Source: Streptomyces sp. QL37 (GTDB taxonomy: Bacteria; Actinomycetota; Actinomycetes; Streptomycetales; Streptomycetaceae). Taken from it: a DNA stretch of 64,000 bases. The stretch spans positions 1,736,001 through 1,800,000 of the forward strand of contig NZ_PTJS01000001.1 in the NCBI RefSeq assembly GCF_002941025.1. The letters are read 5' to 3'. Positions 1 to 20,426 of this stretch are shown here, one piece after another. The stretch's first letter is position 1. Every line of letters starts with the position of its first letter. The notes beneath the pieces were generated by a model, which saw only the letters and a program-made list of their open reading frames with translations, searched no databases and was not told the origin of the DNA. The position numbers and the translations under genes were made by a program.

Positions 1-2970
1 CAGGGTGAGTTCGGTGACGTGTCCGCAGCCGAGGTCGTGGCCGGCGCTCAGCGCCAGCTCGACCAGAGCGGTGCCGGGCAGCAGGGTGGTGCCGGAGACC
101 GCGTGGTCGGCCAGCCAGGGCGTGGTGGACAGCGAGAGCCGGCCGGTGAACAGCGTGCCGCCGCCGGCGACCGGGACGGCCGCGCCCAGCAGCGGGTGGC
201 CGGCGCTCCGGAGACCCGCGGCGGTGACGTCGCCGGCGGCCGCGGACCGGCCGAGCCAGTAGCGCTCACGTTGGAAGGCGTAGGTGGGCAGGTCCGCGGT
301 CCGCACCTGCGTCCCGGCGAACACCGGGGACCAGTCGACCGGGACGCCGGCCACGAACGCCTCGCCCAGCGAGGTGAGCAGACGTCCGGCACCTCCGTCG
401 TCACGGCGCAGCGAGCCGAGGCCGGTGACGGCCGCGTCGGCGGCGTCGGCGGTCTCCTCGATGCTGTTGAGCAGGACCGGATGCGGACTGCACTCGACGA
501 ACACCCCGTAGCCTGCGGCCAGCAGGGTCCGGGTGGTCGGCTCGAACAGGACGCTCCGGCGCAGGTTGGTGTACCAGTAATCGGCGTCCAGCGTGGTGGT
601 GTCCAGCACGCTGTTGGTGACGGTGGAGTAGAAGGGCACGTCGGCGGGGCGCGCTCGTACGTCCGCGAGGTCCGTGAGGAGCCGTTCGCGGATGGACTCG
701 ACGTGGGCGCAGTGCGAGGCGTAGTCCACCGGCAGCCGTTTGGCGCGTCCGCCGTCGGCGACGATCGTCTCGCGCAGGGCGTCGAGGGCGTCGGCGTCCC
801 CGGAGAGCACCACCGAGGAGGCGCCGTTGACCGCGGCCACGGCGACCCGCCCGTCGTGGGCGGCGACGAGCTCGCGTGCCCGGGACTCGGGCAGGGCCAC
901 CGACATCATGCCGCCCTGGCCGGAGAGCGCCTCGGCGATCGCCTGGCTGCGCAGGGCCACGACGCGGGCCCCGTCGGAGAGACTGAGCGCGCCTGCCACG
1001 CAGGCAGCGGCGATCTCTCCCTGGGAGTGGCCGATGACGGCGGCGGGACGCACACCGTGCGCACGCCACACCTCGGCCAGCGACACCATGATCGCCCACA
1101 GGGCGGGCTGCACGACGTCCACCCGTTCCAGCGGGCGGCGTTCGCGCACGGTCCCGAGGAGATCCCAGTCGGTGAAGGGCGCGAGGGCCTCGGCGCAGTC
1201 GGCCATGGTGGCGGCGAACACCGGGGAGGCGTCCAGCAGGTCGGCTGCCATGCCTGCCCACTGGGAGCCCTGCCCGGGGAAGACGAACGCGATGCGGGAC
1301 TCCCCCGCCGGTGCGCCGCGCACCACGCCGGTCGCCGGGTCGCTCTCGGCCAGGGCGGTGAGGTCGGCGGTCACCGCGGCCAGGTCCGCACCGACGACGA
1401 CGGCCCGCCGGTCCAGGGCGGCGCGGGTGGTGGCCAGGGTGTGGGCGACGTCGGGCACCGGATCGGTGCCGGCCTCCAGGTGGTCCAGGAGGCGGCGGGC
1501 CTGGGCGGCCAGTCCCGGCTCGTCACGGGCGGACAGCACCAGGGGCAGAGGGCGGTCCCAGACCGGCTCCTCGTCGCGCGGCTCGGGTTCGGGGGCCGCC
1601 TCGACGATGACGTGGGCGTTGGTGCCGCTGATCCCGAAGGAGGACACGGCGGCGCGGCGGAGCTCCCCGGGGGCGGGCCACTCCCGCGGCTCGGCGAGCA
1701 GTTCGACGGCGCCGGCCTCCCAGTCGACCTGGGTGGTGGGCTGTCCGGCGTGCAGGGTCCGGGGCAGCCGGCCGTGGCGCATGGCCATCACCATCTTGAT
1801 GACTCCGGCGACTCCGGCGGCGGCCTGGGTGTGCCCGATGTTGGACTTCACCGAGCCCAGCCACAACGGCTCCTCGCGGTCCTGGCCGTAGGTGGCCAGG
1901 AGAGCCTGGGCCTCGATCGGGTCACCGAGCGGGGTGCCGGTGCCGTGTGCCTCGACGGCGTGGACCTGACGGGGTTCCAGGCGGGCGTCGGCGAGGGCGG
2001 CGCGGATGACGCGTTGCTGGGAGGGGCCGTTGGGGGCGGTCAGGCCGTTGGAGGCGCCGTCCTGGTTGACGGCGGTGCCCCGTACGACGGCGAGCACGCG
2101 GTGGCCGTTGCGGCGGGCGTCGCTCAGCCGTTCCAGGAGCAGCATCCCCACGCCCTCGCCCCAGCCGGTGCCGTCCGCGCCCTCCGCGAACGACTTGCAG
2201 CGGCCGTCCAGGGCGAGGCCGCGCTGGCGGGAGAAGTCGATGAAGGTGTCGGGGGTGGACATGACGGTCACCCCGCCGGCCAGGGCGAGGCCGCACTCAC
2301 CGGTGCGCAGGGCCTGCACGGCCAGGTGGAGGGCGACCAGCGAGGAGGAGCAGGCGGTGTCGATGGTGACGGCCGGGCCCTCCAGCCCGAGGGTGTAGGA
2401 CACGCGGCCGGAGGCGACGCTGCCGAGGTTGCCGTTGCCGAGGTAACCCTCGACGCCTTCGGGAACATCCGTGAGCCAGCTGCCGTAGTCGTGGTACATG
2501 ACGCCGGCGTAGATGCCGGTGCGGCTGCCGCGCAGGGTGTGCGGGTCGATGCCGGCGCGTTCGAACGCCTCCCAGGCGGTCTCCAGCAGCAGCCGCTGCT
2601 GCGGGTCCATGGCGACGGCCTCGCGAGGGCTGATGCCGAAGAACCCCGGGTCGAACCGCGGTGCGTCGTGGAGGAATCCGCCCTCTCGCACATGGGTGCG
2701 GCCCGGCGCGTCGGGGTCGGGGTCGTAGATCGCGTCGACGTCCCAGTCCCGGTCCGCGGGGAAGTCACCCACGGCGTCCACTCCGGCGTCGACCAGCTGC
2801 CACAGCTGTTCGGGCGTGCTGACGCCGCCGGGGTAGCGGCAGCTCATGGCGACGACGGCGACGGGCTCGTGCGCCGCTTCGGAGATCCGGTCGTTGTTCC
2901 GGCGCAGCCGCTCGTTCTCGAGCATGGCCTGGCGCAGCGCCTCGACGATCTCCTCGACAGATGTGTCCAC
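1..2970 (-). CDS. Type I modular polyketide synthase, N-terminal part (runs off window)
   Basis: Extends a polyketide chain as the protein acting after the PKS at 3096-13970. It opens at a GTG with AGGGAG about 11 nt upstream. Residues 1-27 form a charged helix ([16 protein letters not shown]...) typical of an N-terminal docking domain. A ketosynthase follows (from about residue 35) with active-site DTACSSS, EAHGTGT and KSNIGHT. The acyltransferase has GHSQGE and a YASH specificity motif, which by the established rule predicts methylmalonyl-CoA. A dehydratase then starts with an intact HxxxGxxxxP motif ([13 protein letters not shown]) near the window edge. The reductive domains and any further modules are off-window. 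The 990 codons seen contain no stop. Part of the macrolactam cluster; it probably docks to the C-terminal tail of the preceding PKS. Confidence 0.95.
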   Translation of the reverse strand, partial: MDTSVEEIVEALRQAMLENERLRRNNDRISEAAHEPVAVVAMSCRYPGGVSTPEQLWQLVDAGVDAVGDFPADRDWDVDAIYDPDPDAPGRTHVREGGFLHDAPRFDPGFFGISPREAVAMDPQQRLLLETAWEAFERAGIDPHTLRGSRTGIYAGVMYHDYGSWLTDVPEGVEGYLGNGNLGSVASGRVSYTLGLEGPAVTIDTACSSSLVALHLAVQALRTGECGLALAGGVTVMSTPDTFIDFSRQRGLALDGRCKSFAEGADGTGWGEGVGMLLLERLSDARRNGHRVLAVVRGTAVNQDGASNGLTAPNGPSQQRVIRAALADARLEPRQVHAVEAHGTGTPLGDPIEAQALLATYGQDREEPLWLGSVKSNIGHTQAAAGVAGVIKMVMAMRHGRLPRTLHAGQPTTQVDWEAGAVELLAEPREWPAPGELRRAAVSSFGISGTNAHVIVEAAPEPEPRDEEPVWDRPLPLVLSARDEPGLAAQARRLLDHLEAGTDPVPDVAHTLATTRAALDRRAVVVGADLAAVTADLTALAESDPATGVVRGAPAGESRIAFVFPGQGSQWAGMAADLLDASPVFAATMADCAEALAPFTDWDLLGTVRERRPLERVDVVQPALWAIMVSLAEVWRAHGVRPAAVIGHSQGEIAAACVAGALSLSDGARVVALRSQAIAEALSGQGGMMSVALPESRARELVAAHDGRVAVAAVNGASSVVLSGDADALDALRETIVADGGRAKRLPVDYASHCAHVESIRERLLTDLADVRARPADVPFYSTVTNSVLDTTTLDADYWYTNLRRSVLFEPTTRTLLAAGYGVFVECSPHPVLLNSIEETADAADAAVTGLGSLRRDDGGAGRLLTSLGEAFVAGVPVDWSPVFAGTQVRTADLPTYAFQRERYWLGRSAAAGDVTAAGLRSAGHPLLGAAVPVAGGGTLFTGRLSLSTTPWLADHAVSGTTLLPGTALVELALSAGHDLGCGHVTELTL

Positions 2971-3055
2971 GGTCGGTGTCGCTCCCTGCTGACTCGGCGG
3001 CGCTGATGATGCGGTGAAGGTGGGGATGCGGTGATGGTGCGCCGGAAGCGGATCG

Positions 3056-3089
3056 CCGGTGCCGGACGCGGCGCGGCGTCCGGCACCGG
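3056..3089 (-). terminator. Strong hairpin between the two PKS genes
   Basis: A perfect 14-bp inverted repeat (CCGGTGCCGGACGC, 6-nt loop, and its complement) begins 6 nt after the stop codon of the upstream PKS, in the 125-bp gap before the next PKS start. There is no U-tract, as is common in Streptomyces. It could end or attenuate transcription, or protect mRNA, between two genes that must both be made. Which of these applies is not visible from sequence. Confidence 0.6.
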
Positions 3090-3095
3090 GGCGGG

Positions 3096-13970
<10,875 letters not shown>

Positions 13971-14046
13971 CCACGCATCTCCACTTTCGACCGACACCGT
14001 TTTTCCACCTTTTTTCTCACGGTAATGACGACCCCTGGAGGCCCAC

Positions 14047-14067
14047 ACCCTTAGGCACCCCTAGGGG
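14047..14067. promoter_or_regulatory. Operator-like direct repeat upstream of the first PKS
   Basis: ACCCTTAGGC followed directly by ACCCCTAGGG gives two half-sites at 10-bp period; the second lies in a perfect CCCCTAGGGG palindrome. It sits 77-97 bp upstream of the PKS ATG and just beyond the stop of the glutamate mutase E gene. The same repeat occurs at three other cluster promoter positions, so I infer a cluster-specific regulator site. Confidence 0.6.
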
Positions 14068-14089
14068 CCGGTCCGGACTGATCCCCGGC

Positions 14090-15343
14090 TTACGGAAAGG
14101 CGTTGTGGTCGTCGAACGAACGCCGGACGTAGGACAGGGAGGCGAGCAGCTCCGCGGAGGTGACGGTGTGGGCCGGGCGCGCGTCGACGGCGCCGGACAG
14201 CGGCATCTTTCCCACGTCGGACCAGCACAGCCGGCCGTCCTCGGCGATATAGCTCCGGCTCAGTCCGGCATTGTCGGGATGCAGGCAGTAGGGCACGTCC
14301 AGCCGGCCCTCGGAGAACGCCTTCAGCAGTGCGGTGCCGAGGTCGTCGTCCAGGTTCAGCACCGCGTCGACCAGCGCGTACGCCTCGGCGTACGTCTCCG
14401 TCCCGGTGCCCTCCAAGGGGTCCTGGGCGGTGCGCGCGGCGACCGCGGCCGCGTATTCCAGCGCGGACACGTTCTCCGCCACCGACGGAATACGCCGGGA
14501 TTCCGCGACGGTTTTCACGATGAGACGCTCGGAGCCGCTCCCGACGGCCAGTTCGGCGGCCTGCGCGAGCAGTCGGCGGGCGCCGTGCTCGGTTTCGGGG
14601 AACAATCCCATATAGGCGTAGACGACCACGTGCCATTCGGTGTCCGAAAGGAACCGCGCGCACAGGCTGCGTAACGCCGCGACCGCTTCGGAGTCCTGAC
14701 GCCGATTCGTCTGCTGGGCGTAACTCACCGAAATGCTCCGGATTCCGTGCCGGCGGAAGAACAGCGCCTCGAGCACGCTCACCGCGACGAGCAGGCCGGG
14801 CGGGCAGAGCTGGCCGAGCACACACCCCCCGAAGGTCTCCAGGTGCGGTTCGGCGCCGGTCCGGCGGAGCGTGGCGAAGTGTTCGCAGGATTCCGCCCAG
14901 TGGGCGACGGACTCGCGCAACGGGACTCTGCCGTACGGGAGGCAGTAGGAGACGGGCCCGCCCTCCGAGGCGTCGAGCCCCACGGCCGTCAGTGCCCGGA
15001 AGATGTGCTGGGGCGCCGCCGAGCCGTGCCGCACCTGCACCGGGAAGTCCGGCCCGTGGATGCCGTCCAGGACCCGGCGCGTGGTGGCCGTTTCGTGGCT
15101 CACCAGCGGATAGCCGTTGAGGTCGACCCCTTCGAGGACGGCGAGTTGCGCCGACTCCAGGTCGCCGACCCGCGTGTAGCTGTCCAGGGTGAGAGTGCCG
15201 ACGGTCGTCGCGTCGGCGTTCCGGGTGGCGAGCAGCCCGGCGCGCATGCGCTGCGGGCTGCTCATTCCCATCCGGGGCTGCACCACCAGCCGGCCGGCGT
15301 CGTGGGCCCGGCGCACGAACGCGCCGAATCCGGCACCGGTCAC
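14090..15343 (-). CDS. Glutamate mutase (methylaspartate mutase) large subunit, GlmE/VinI-like
   Basis: Catalytic E subunit of a B12-dependent glutamate mutase that rearranges L-glutamate to (2S,3S)-3-methylaspartate, the first step to a 3-aminoisobutyrate-type starter. The 417-aa protein is shorter than catabolic GlmE (about 480 aa) but has the TIM-barrel character of the family, with stretches such as GLLATRNADATTVGTLTLDSYTR and HGSAAPQHIFRA. The GTG start overlaps the stop of the S-subunit gene by 4 bp (GTGA), the usual arrangement for obligate partners. Neighbouring genes match the vicenistatin starter set, which favours a biosynthetic over a catabolic role. Substrate is inferred from context. 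Confidence 0.88.
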   Translation of the reverse strand: MTGAGFGAFVRRAHDAGRLVVQPRMGMSSPQRMRAGLLATRNADATTVGTLTLDSYTRVGDLESAQLAVLEGVDLNGYPLVSHETATTRRVLDGIHGPDFPVQVRHGSAAPQHIFRALTAVGLDASEGGPVSYCLPYGRVPLRESVAHWAESCEHFATLRRTGAEPHLETFGGCVLGQLCPPGLLVAVSVLEALFFRRHGIRSISVSYAQQTNRRQDSEAVAALRSLCARFLSDTEWHVVVYAYMGLFPETEHGARRLLAQAAELAVGSGSERLIVKTVAESRRIPSVAENVSALEYAAAVAARTAQDPLEGTGTETYAEAYALVDAVLNLDDDLGTALLKAFSEGRLDVPYCLHPDNAGLSRSYIAEDGRLCWSDVGKMPLSGAVDARPAHTVTSAELLASLSYVRRSFDDHNAFP

Positions 15344-15789
15344 ACCAGGGCCCGCTGGGGCAGGGCGTCGAGCATCCGGCGGAAGGCCGCTATGCCGTCG
15401 GCCGACTCCTCGAACACCTCGTCGTAGCCGGCCGCGCGCAGTGCCGCCGCCTCCTCGTCGCCGCAGGGCCCGGCGATGCCGAGCTTGCCGCCGATGACGA
15501 CGGGCACGGCGCCGAGGCCGGGGTGCTCACGCAGCCGGGTGACGGTGCGCATGCCGTCGTGGTAGCCGTGTCCGTTGACGCTGCTGATCACGATCAGTGC
15601 GGGGTCGTGCGCGAGGGCCTCGCCGATCAGCAGGTCCTCGGGGACGCAGGGGCCCAGGTTGACCACGCGGTGGCCGTGCTCCTCGACGAGGAGCTGGAGG
15701 TAGACCAGGTTCCAGGTGTGCGAGTCGGAGATGCCGCCCGCCACGAGGACGGGCTGGTCACCGGGGGCGGGGGTGAGGGAATCGCTCAT
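15340..15789 (-). CDS. Glutamate mutase B12-binding small subunit, GlmS/VinH-like
   Basis: The 149-aa protein has the flavodoxin-like cobalamin fold of GlmS: VLVAGGISDSHTWN near the N-terminus, ISSVNGHG in the middle (the SxL region) and VVIGGKLG (the GG motif). The usual DxHxxG cobalamin motif reads DSHTWN, so Asp and the cobalt-ligating His are kept but the glycine is Asn. It partners the GlmE-like protein encoded just downstream with a 4-bp overlap. Its ATG overlaps the decarboxylase stop by 1 bp (TGATG). The start was set by that overlap and because the upstream in-frame stretch does not resemble protein. Confidence 0.88.
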   Translation of the reverse strand: MSDSLTPAPGDQPVLVAGGISDSHTWNLVYLQLLVEEHGHRVVNLGPCVPEDLLIGEALAHDPALIVISSVNGHGYHDGMRTVTRLREHPGLGAVPVVIGGKLGIAGPCGDEEAAALRAAGYDEVFEESADGIAAFRRMLDALPQRALV

Positions 15790-17027
15790 CACAGGGCCTG
15801 TCCGTGTTCGTAGGTTCGGGTGTGCTCGATGCGGGACACCGAGACGAGGTCGTCGCCGCGGACGATGACCTCCGTGGGGGCGGGCCTGCCGAGGAACATC
15901 AGGAGGCTGGCGGTGGGCCCGTAGGAGCCGGCGTTGGGAACGGTCAGCAGGTCGCCGGGGGCCGGGTCGGACAACGGGACCTGGCGTCCGAGCAGATCGC
16001 CGGGCGTGCACAGCGGTCCGGCGAGCTGGACCGGGACTCCGTCGGTGCCGACGGACTCCTGCGGCTCGACGGAGACCGGCAGGATGCGGCCGAGGCCGGA
16101 CATGCCGCCGAAGGTGTTGATGCCGGCGTCGAGGACGACGTAGCGGGTGCCCCGGCTGTCCTTGACGTTGACGACGCTCGTGAGCAGGGTGCCGCTGTCG
16201 GCGACCAGGTACCGTCCCGACTCGCAGGCGATGCGCGGGGCACCGTCGCGCCAGCCGGGGAAGTGCTCGTCGAGCGACGTGGCCAGGGCTTCGCGCAGTT
16301 CGCCGTAGACCGGGCGCCGTCCCTGGACCGCGTACGGTGCGGCGAAGCCCCCGCCGAGGTCGACGATGCGGAAGTCGACGCCCAGCTCCCGCTGGAGCGC
16401 GGCGGCGGTGGCGATGGTGTGCTGGAACTCGGCGATGAGGCTCGCCTCGTCCTTGGCGTTGCTCAGCGGGAAGAAGTGCAGGCCGACCAGGGTGGTGCCG
16501 GGTACGTCGCGCAGTTCCGCGGCGAGGCCGGGCAGGGTCTCGCCGTCGAACCCGAACTGTGAGGGCACCCCGGTCATGCGGATGCTGGTGGCGGCGGCCC
16601 CGGTGGGGTTGTTGACCCGGATCAGGCAGTCGGCCGTGATGCCGAGCCGTACCGCCGTCTCACCGACGTGCCTCAGGTCGCCGGGCGACTCCACGGAGAA
16701 CGTCCGCACGCCCCGGGTCATGGCCTCGGCCAGCTCCTCGGTGGTCTTGCCGGGGCCGGTGTAGAGGATCTCGGTCCCCTCGTAGCCGGCCCGCAGGACG
16801 GCGTCGAGTTCCCCGACGGAGCTGATCTCCGCGCGGCAGACCCGGGGACCGCCGGCCCGCATCTCACGAAGGATCTCGGGGTGCGGGTTGGCCTTGGCCG
16901 CGTAGTACACGGCCACCTCTTCGGGCAGCGCGGCGAACAGCTCGTCCCGCGCCGCCGCGACCCGGTCCAGGTCGTAGACGTAGGAGGGGGTGCCGAAGCG
17001 CCGGGCGAGGTCGGTGGTGCCGGTCAC
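15789..17027 (-). CDS. PLP-dependent fold-III decarboxylase (VinO-like)
   Basis: This 412-aa enzyme belongs to the diaminopimelate/ornithine decarboxylase family (alanine-racemase fold). The PLP lysine is K45 in YYAAKANPHP. The glycine-rich phosphate loop is DLGGGFAAPY, a CESGRYLVADSG segment follows, and the C-terminal NAGSYGPTAS is the usual active-site strand. In the vin pathway VinO decarboxylates 3-methylaspartyl bound to VinL, giving 3-aminoisobutyryl-ACP; position within the starter cassette suggests the same here. The GTG start overlaps the preceding adenylation gene by 4 bp. A free-amino-acid decarboxylase for primary metabolism is less likely, given context. Confidence 0.88.
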   Translation of the reverse strand: MTGTTDLARRFGTPSYVYDLDRVAAARDELFAALPEEVAVYYAAKANPHPEILREMRAGGPRVCRAEISSVGELDAVLRAGYEGTEILYTGPGKTTEELAEAMTRGVRTFSVESPGDLRHVGETAVRLGITADCLIRVNNPTGAAATSIRMTGVPSQFGFDGETLPGLAAELRDVPGTTLVGLHFFPLSNAKDEASLIAEFQHTIATAAALQRELGVDFRIVDLGGGFAAPYAVQGRRPVYGELREALATSLDEHFPGWRDGAPRIACESGRYLVADSGTLLTSVVNVKDSRGTRYVVLDAGINTFGGMSGLGRILPVSVEPQESVGTDGVPVQLAGPLCTPGDLLGRQVPLSDPAPGDLLTVPNAGSYGPTASLLMFLGRPAPTEVIVRGDDLVSVSRIEHTRTYEHGQAL

Positions 17028-18550
17028 GGCGTGGTTCCTTCCAGAAGGCTGAGGAGCTGCTTGCGGTCGTGCTTGCCGTGTGCGGTCAGCGGCAGTTCGT
17101 CGACGACACGGCTGACGCCGGGCACCTTGGCGGGCTCCAGCCGGAGGGACAGCTCCCGGAGCAGCACGTGCGGGTCGATGCCGCCCTCGGCGAAGACCGC
17201 GAGATCGCGGCCGGGGGCGGGTGGCAGGACCGCGGCGGCCCTGACACCGGGTACGTCCGTGGCCGCGGCCTCGATCTCGGTGGTGCTCATGCGGACGCCC
17301 TTGTGCTTGAACATGTCGTCCCGGCGGCCCTCGTAGTACAGGTACCCCTCCTCGTCGACGTGTCCGAAGTCGCCTGTGTGCAGGCGCAGTCCGCCGTCCG
17401 GCGCGGGCCGGAAGGCGCGCGCTGTCTGCTCGGGCGCGCGCCAGTAGCCGGGCATGACGTGGGGGCCTTCGACGACGATCTCCCCGGTCTGCCAGGGCGG
17501 CAGCGCGTTGCCGTCGTCGTCGACGGTGAAGGCCCGGGTGCCGGGCAGCGGGCGGCCGACGGACTCGGGCCTGGCGTCCTGCTGGTCGGGCGGCAGGACG
17601 GAGACGCGCTTGCACTCGGTCTGGCCGAACTGGATGACCACCTCGGATCCGGGGAAGGCCGTGCGGAGCCCGTCGGCGGTGGGCTTCGGCAGCGCGGCCC
17701 CGGTGTTGGTGAACATGCGGACCGTGGAGTCCTGCCGCGGTTCGCGTTCGGCCAGCGCGCAGATCATGGTGGCCAGGGACGGCACGATGGGGACGACGGT
17801 GGCCCCGGTCTCGCGGATGCGGCGCAGCAGCACCAGGTCGGACTCGCCGTCGGCGAGCACGATCTCGCTGCGGCCGGCCGCGGTGAGCAGCACCTTGTAG
17901 AGGCCGTAGTCCCAGGAGATGGGGAAACGGCAGAAGACCACGTCGTCGGGGCGGTAGCCGAGTTCGAGGTTGATGGCCTCGGTGGCGAAGACCATCCGGC
18001 CGTGCGGGCAGACGACGGCCTTGGGGGCCGCCGTGGAGCCGGAGGTGTAGACGAGGACGGCGAGGTCGTCGCTGTGGACGGGATCGCCGTCGCCCCGGGC
18101 GTCCTTGTCGCGCAGGTCGGTGACCGCCTGCCAGACCTCGTCCAGGCCGAGGACGGTGACCGGCTCGGCGAGCGTGGCGACGCGGGACACGGCGGATCCG
18201 TCGACGACCACCAGTGACGGCTCGGAGTTCTCGACGACGGCCGTGAGGTGGTAGTCCTTCATGCCGGTGTTCACGGGGACGAGGACGGCGCCGCGGCGGG
18301 CGGTGCCGTACAGCAGGGCGACGAGCTCGCGGGTGCTGGCCAGTTGCACCAGGACGCGGTCGCCGTGGCCGATGCCCTGGGTCCGGAGCCACGCGTCGAC
18401 GGCGTGGCTCCAGGCGGTGAGTTCCCGGTAGGTCCACCGCCCGGTGCCGTCGGTGACGGCCGCCGCGTCGGGGTGCTCGGCGGTGGCCTCGTCGAGCAGG
18501 TCGTGTATCCGGGCGTCGGTGCGGGCCTGCGCTGTCGGTTGACCGTTCAC
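17024..18550 (-). CDS. Stand-alone adenylation enzyme, 3-methylaspartate type (VinN-like)
   Basis: ANL-family enzyme of 508 aa with P-loop YTSGSTAAPK, FGQTE, HTGDFG and the C-terminal catalytic Lys in GKHDRKQ. It activates an amino acid as the AMP ester and loads it on a carrier protein. D214 (ISWDYG) and the adjacent pair K314-R315 (TECKRVS) fall where, from memory, VinN uses D230, K330 and R331 to hold the amino group and the extra carboxylate of 3-methylaspartate; the offset is a constant 16. This distinguishes it from the neighbouring adenylation gene. GTG start, 4-bp overlap with that neighbour. Carrier partner is inferred to be the ACP at 20141-20392. Confidence 0.88.
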   Translation of the reverse strand: MNGQPTAQARTDARIHDLLDEATAEHPDAAAVTDGTGRWTYRELTAWSHAVDAWLRTQGIGHGDRVLVQLASTRELVALLYGTARRGAVLVPVNTGMKDYHLTAVVENSEPSLVVVDGSAVSRVATLAEPVTVLGLDEVWQAVTDLRDKDARGDGDPVHSDDLAVLVYTSGSTAAPKAVVCPHGRMVFATEAINLELGYRPDDVVFCRFPISWDYGLYKVLLTAAGRSEIVLADGESDLVLLRRIRETGATVVPIVPSLATMICALAEREPRQDSTVRMFTNTGAALPKPTADGLRTAFPGSEVVIQFGQTECKRVSVLPPDQQDARPESVGRPLPGTRAFTVDDDGNALPPWQTGEIVVEGPHVMPGYWRAPEQTARAFRPAPDGGLRLHTGDFGHVDEEGYLYYEGRRDDMFKHKGVRMSTTEIEAAATDVPGVRAAAVLPPAPGRDLAVFAEGGIDPHVLLRELSLRLEPAKVPGVSRVVDELPLTAHGKHDRKQLLSLLEGTTP

Positions 18551-20115
18551 TGCGACTCCTGCCGTCCTTCGGTCCTGGTCCCGGCTCCGGCGGGCTGCTG
18601 TCGCAGGGCCGCGGCGCGGGAGGTGAGCTTCCTGCGATCGGTCTTGCGGTTGGGGTTGAGCGGAAGTGTGTCCAGGTGGTGGTAGGCCCGGGGGACGACC
18701 GCGGCCGGCAGCAGTTCCCGCAGGTGACGGGCGAGCCGGGCGGCCGGCACCGGGTCGCCGGTGTGGAAGACGGCGAGTTCGACCGTGCCGTCCACGGGCA
18801 CGGCGACGGTCACCGCGTCCTCGACGCCCGGGCAGGTGCGTACCGCGGCGTCGACCTCGGCCAGTTCCGTCCGGATGCCGTGCACCTGGACCTGGGCGTC
18901 CTGGCGGCCCAGGTACAGCAGTCCGTCGCCCTCGGTGCTGCGGACCCGGTCGCCGGTGCGGTAGTAGCGCAGGCCGTCGCGTTCCAGGAAGCGTCCGGTG
19001 TCGTCGGCCGGGTCGAGGTAGCCGGGGGTCAGCTGGGGTCCGGCGATGCACAGTTCGCCCTCGCCGGTCGTGCTGGGCGAGCCGTCGGCGTCCAGCAGCA
19101 GGACCGTGTGGCCAGGGTTCACGGTCCCGATCGGCACCATGCCGTGCAGGTGCCGGTGGCCCGGCCGCCAGCGGTGCGCGGTGACGGTGATGGTCAGCTC
19201 GGTCGGCCCGTAGATGTTCTCCAGCACCGTGCCGGAGGCCGCGGCCGCCCAGTCCTCGGCGTCCCGGCAGCTGAGCGCCTCCCCCGCGAAGAAGCTTCTG
19301 CGCAGTGAGGACAGCGCACCGGCTGAAAGGCCGCCGGTGCGCCGCACCAGGGAGATCGCGCTGGGCGTGGAGAACCACACGGTCAGCCCCTGCTCGGCCA
19401 CGAACTCGGGCAGGCGCGCGTACTCCCGCGCGGGGACGGGGACGACGGTGGCTCCGGCCCCCCAGGCGCAGAACAGGTCGAACATCGCGCAGTCGAAGTT
19501 GAGGTCGAAGGTCTGCGAGAAGACGTCCTCGGGCCCGAAGTCGTACCGCTCGTCGAGCAGGGAGAAGTAGTGCGCGGTGTTGGCGTGGGTGACCGGCACG
19601 CCCTTGGGCCGTCCGGTGGAGCCGGAGGTGAACAACACGTAGGCGGTGTCGTCCGGGCGGGCGGGCATCGGTGCCTTCAGCACGCTGTCGGGGTCGACCG
19701 CGAGTGCCGGCATCGGCTGCCCGCCGGGGGCGAACAGGGTGGGCAGGGTGACGCCGTCCTCGTGCAGCGCGGTCAGCGCGGGCAGGGCGTCGTCGTCGGC
19801 GAGCAGGGCGCCCACTCCGGCGGCCTCGATCATCTGCCGGGTGCGGGCGGCGGGGAAGGCCGGCTGCAGGGGGACGACGGTGACCCCGCTGTAGAGACCG
19901 GCCAGCAGGCTCGGGTATGCCGAAGCTCCCTTGCCTGCCAGCACGCCCACGGCGGGCGGCTGGTCGGGGAGACCGGACAGCAGGGAGCCGGCGAGCAGGA
20001 GGGCCCGCTCGTGCAGTTCGCGGTAGGTGTGGGCGGCGCCGTCGGCCCGCAGCGCGGGCCGGTCGGGCGCCAGGGCCAGCCCGCGCAGGAACCGTCCGGA
20101 CAGGGCTCCGTCCAT
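18547..20115 (-). CDS. Stand-alone adenylation enzyme, capping amino acid type (VinM-like)
   Basis: ANL-family protein of 522 aa. Motifs: LFTSGSTGRPKG, ENIYGPTE, GELCIAGPQLTPGY, YRTGDRV, and a terminal catalytic Lys in NPNRKTDRRK. It lacks the K-R pair of its neighbour and is closer to NRPS A domains. In the vin pathway VinM adds L-alanine to the amino group of 3-aminoisobutyryl-ACP, so this gene probably makes the protected dipeptidyl starter. The amino acid cannot be read reliably here (substrate region FDLNFDCAMF). The ATG at 20115 is chosen; an in-frame TTG at 20127 with GGGACGG just upstream is possible. It lies 25 bp after the ACP gene. Confidence 0.86.
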   Translation of the reverse strand: MDGALSGRFLRGLALAPDRPALRADGAAHTYRELHERALLLAGSLLSGLPDQPPAVGVLAGKGASAYPSLLAGLYSGVTVVPLQPAFPAARTRQMIEAAGVGALLADDDALPALTALHEDGVTLPTLFAPGGQPMPALAVDPDSVLKAPMPARPDDTAYVLFTSGSTGRPKGVPVTHANTAHYFSLLDERYDFGPEDVFSQTFDLNFDCAMFDLFCAWGAGATVVPVPAREYARLPEFVAEQGLTVWFSTPSAISLVRRTGGLSAGALSSLRRSFFAGEALSCRDAEDWAAAASGTVLENIYGPTELTITVTAHRWRPGHRHLHGMVPIGTVNPGHTVLLLDADGSPSTTGEGELCIAGPQLTPGYLDPADDTGRFLERDGLRYYRTGDRVRSTEGDGLLYLGRQDAQVQVHGIRTELAEVDAAVRTCPGVEDAVTVAVPVDGTVELAVFHTGDPVPAARLARHLRELLPAAVVPRAYHHLDTLPLNPNRKTDRRKLTSRAAALRQQPAGAGTRTEGRQESQ

Positions 20116-20140
20116 GGTGGCGTCCAAGGGGTCCGTCCCG

Positions 20141-20392
20141 TCAGCTCGTGGTGCGCTGGAGCATGCCCTCGACGGTCTCCCACAGCGTGCCCGCGCTGCG
20201 GAAGGTGCCCATGGTCAGCGCGCTGTCACGGAAGCGCACCTGGTACGCGTCCTCCAGCGTGCCGAGCAGCTGGACCATGCCCAGCGAGTCCAGGCCGAGG
20301 TCCTTCAGCTCGTCGTCGGTGGTCAGCGGCTCCTGCGGGGGCAGGAACGGCAGGAAGGTGCGGAGTATCTCTTCGAACTGGTCGTCCCACAT
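20141..20392 (-). CDS. Discrete acyl carrier protein (VinL-like)
   Basis: An 83-aa acidic carrier protein with the phosphopantetheine site at S36 (DLGLDSLGM). It carries the methylaspartyl, aminoisobutyryl and dipeptidyl intermediates between the adenylation enzymes, decarboxylase and trans-acyltransferase. The ATG is preceded by AGGAGA at a 6-nt spacing, which decides the start over an in-frame ATG 17 codons upstream. It stands between the acyltransferase and the VinM-like gene, as in the vin set. Its short size and lone position exclude a PKS fragment. Confidence 0.9.
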   Translation of the reverse strand: MWDDQFEEILRTFLPFLPPQEPLTTDDELKDLGLDSLGMVQLLGTLEDAYQVRFRDSALTMGTFRSAGTLWETVEGMLQRTTS

Positions 20393-20426
20393 GGGTGTCT
20401 CCTGCGGATAGGGCGGATCGGACGGT

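Noticed and set aside
19..3006. Very long plus-strand open frame across the left PKS
   Set aside because: It mirrors the minus-strand PKS in a high-GC genome; the translation is Gly/Val/Arg-rich with no domain, while the opposite strand reads KS-AT-DH.
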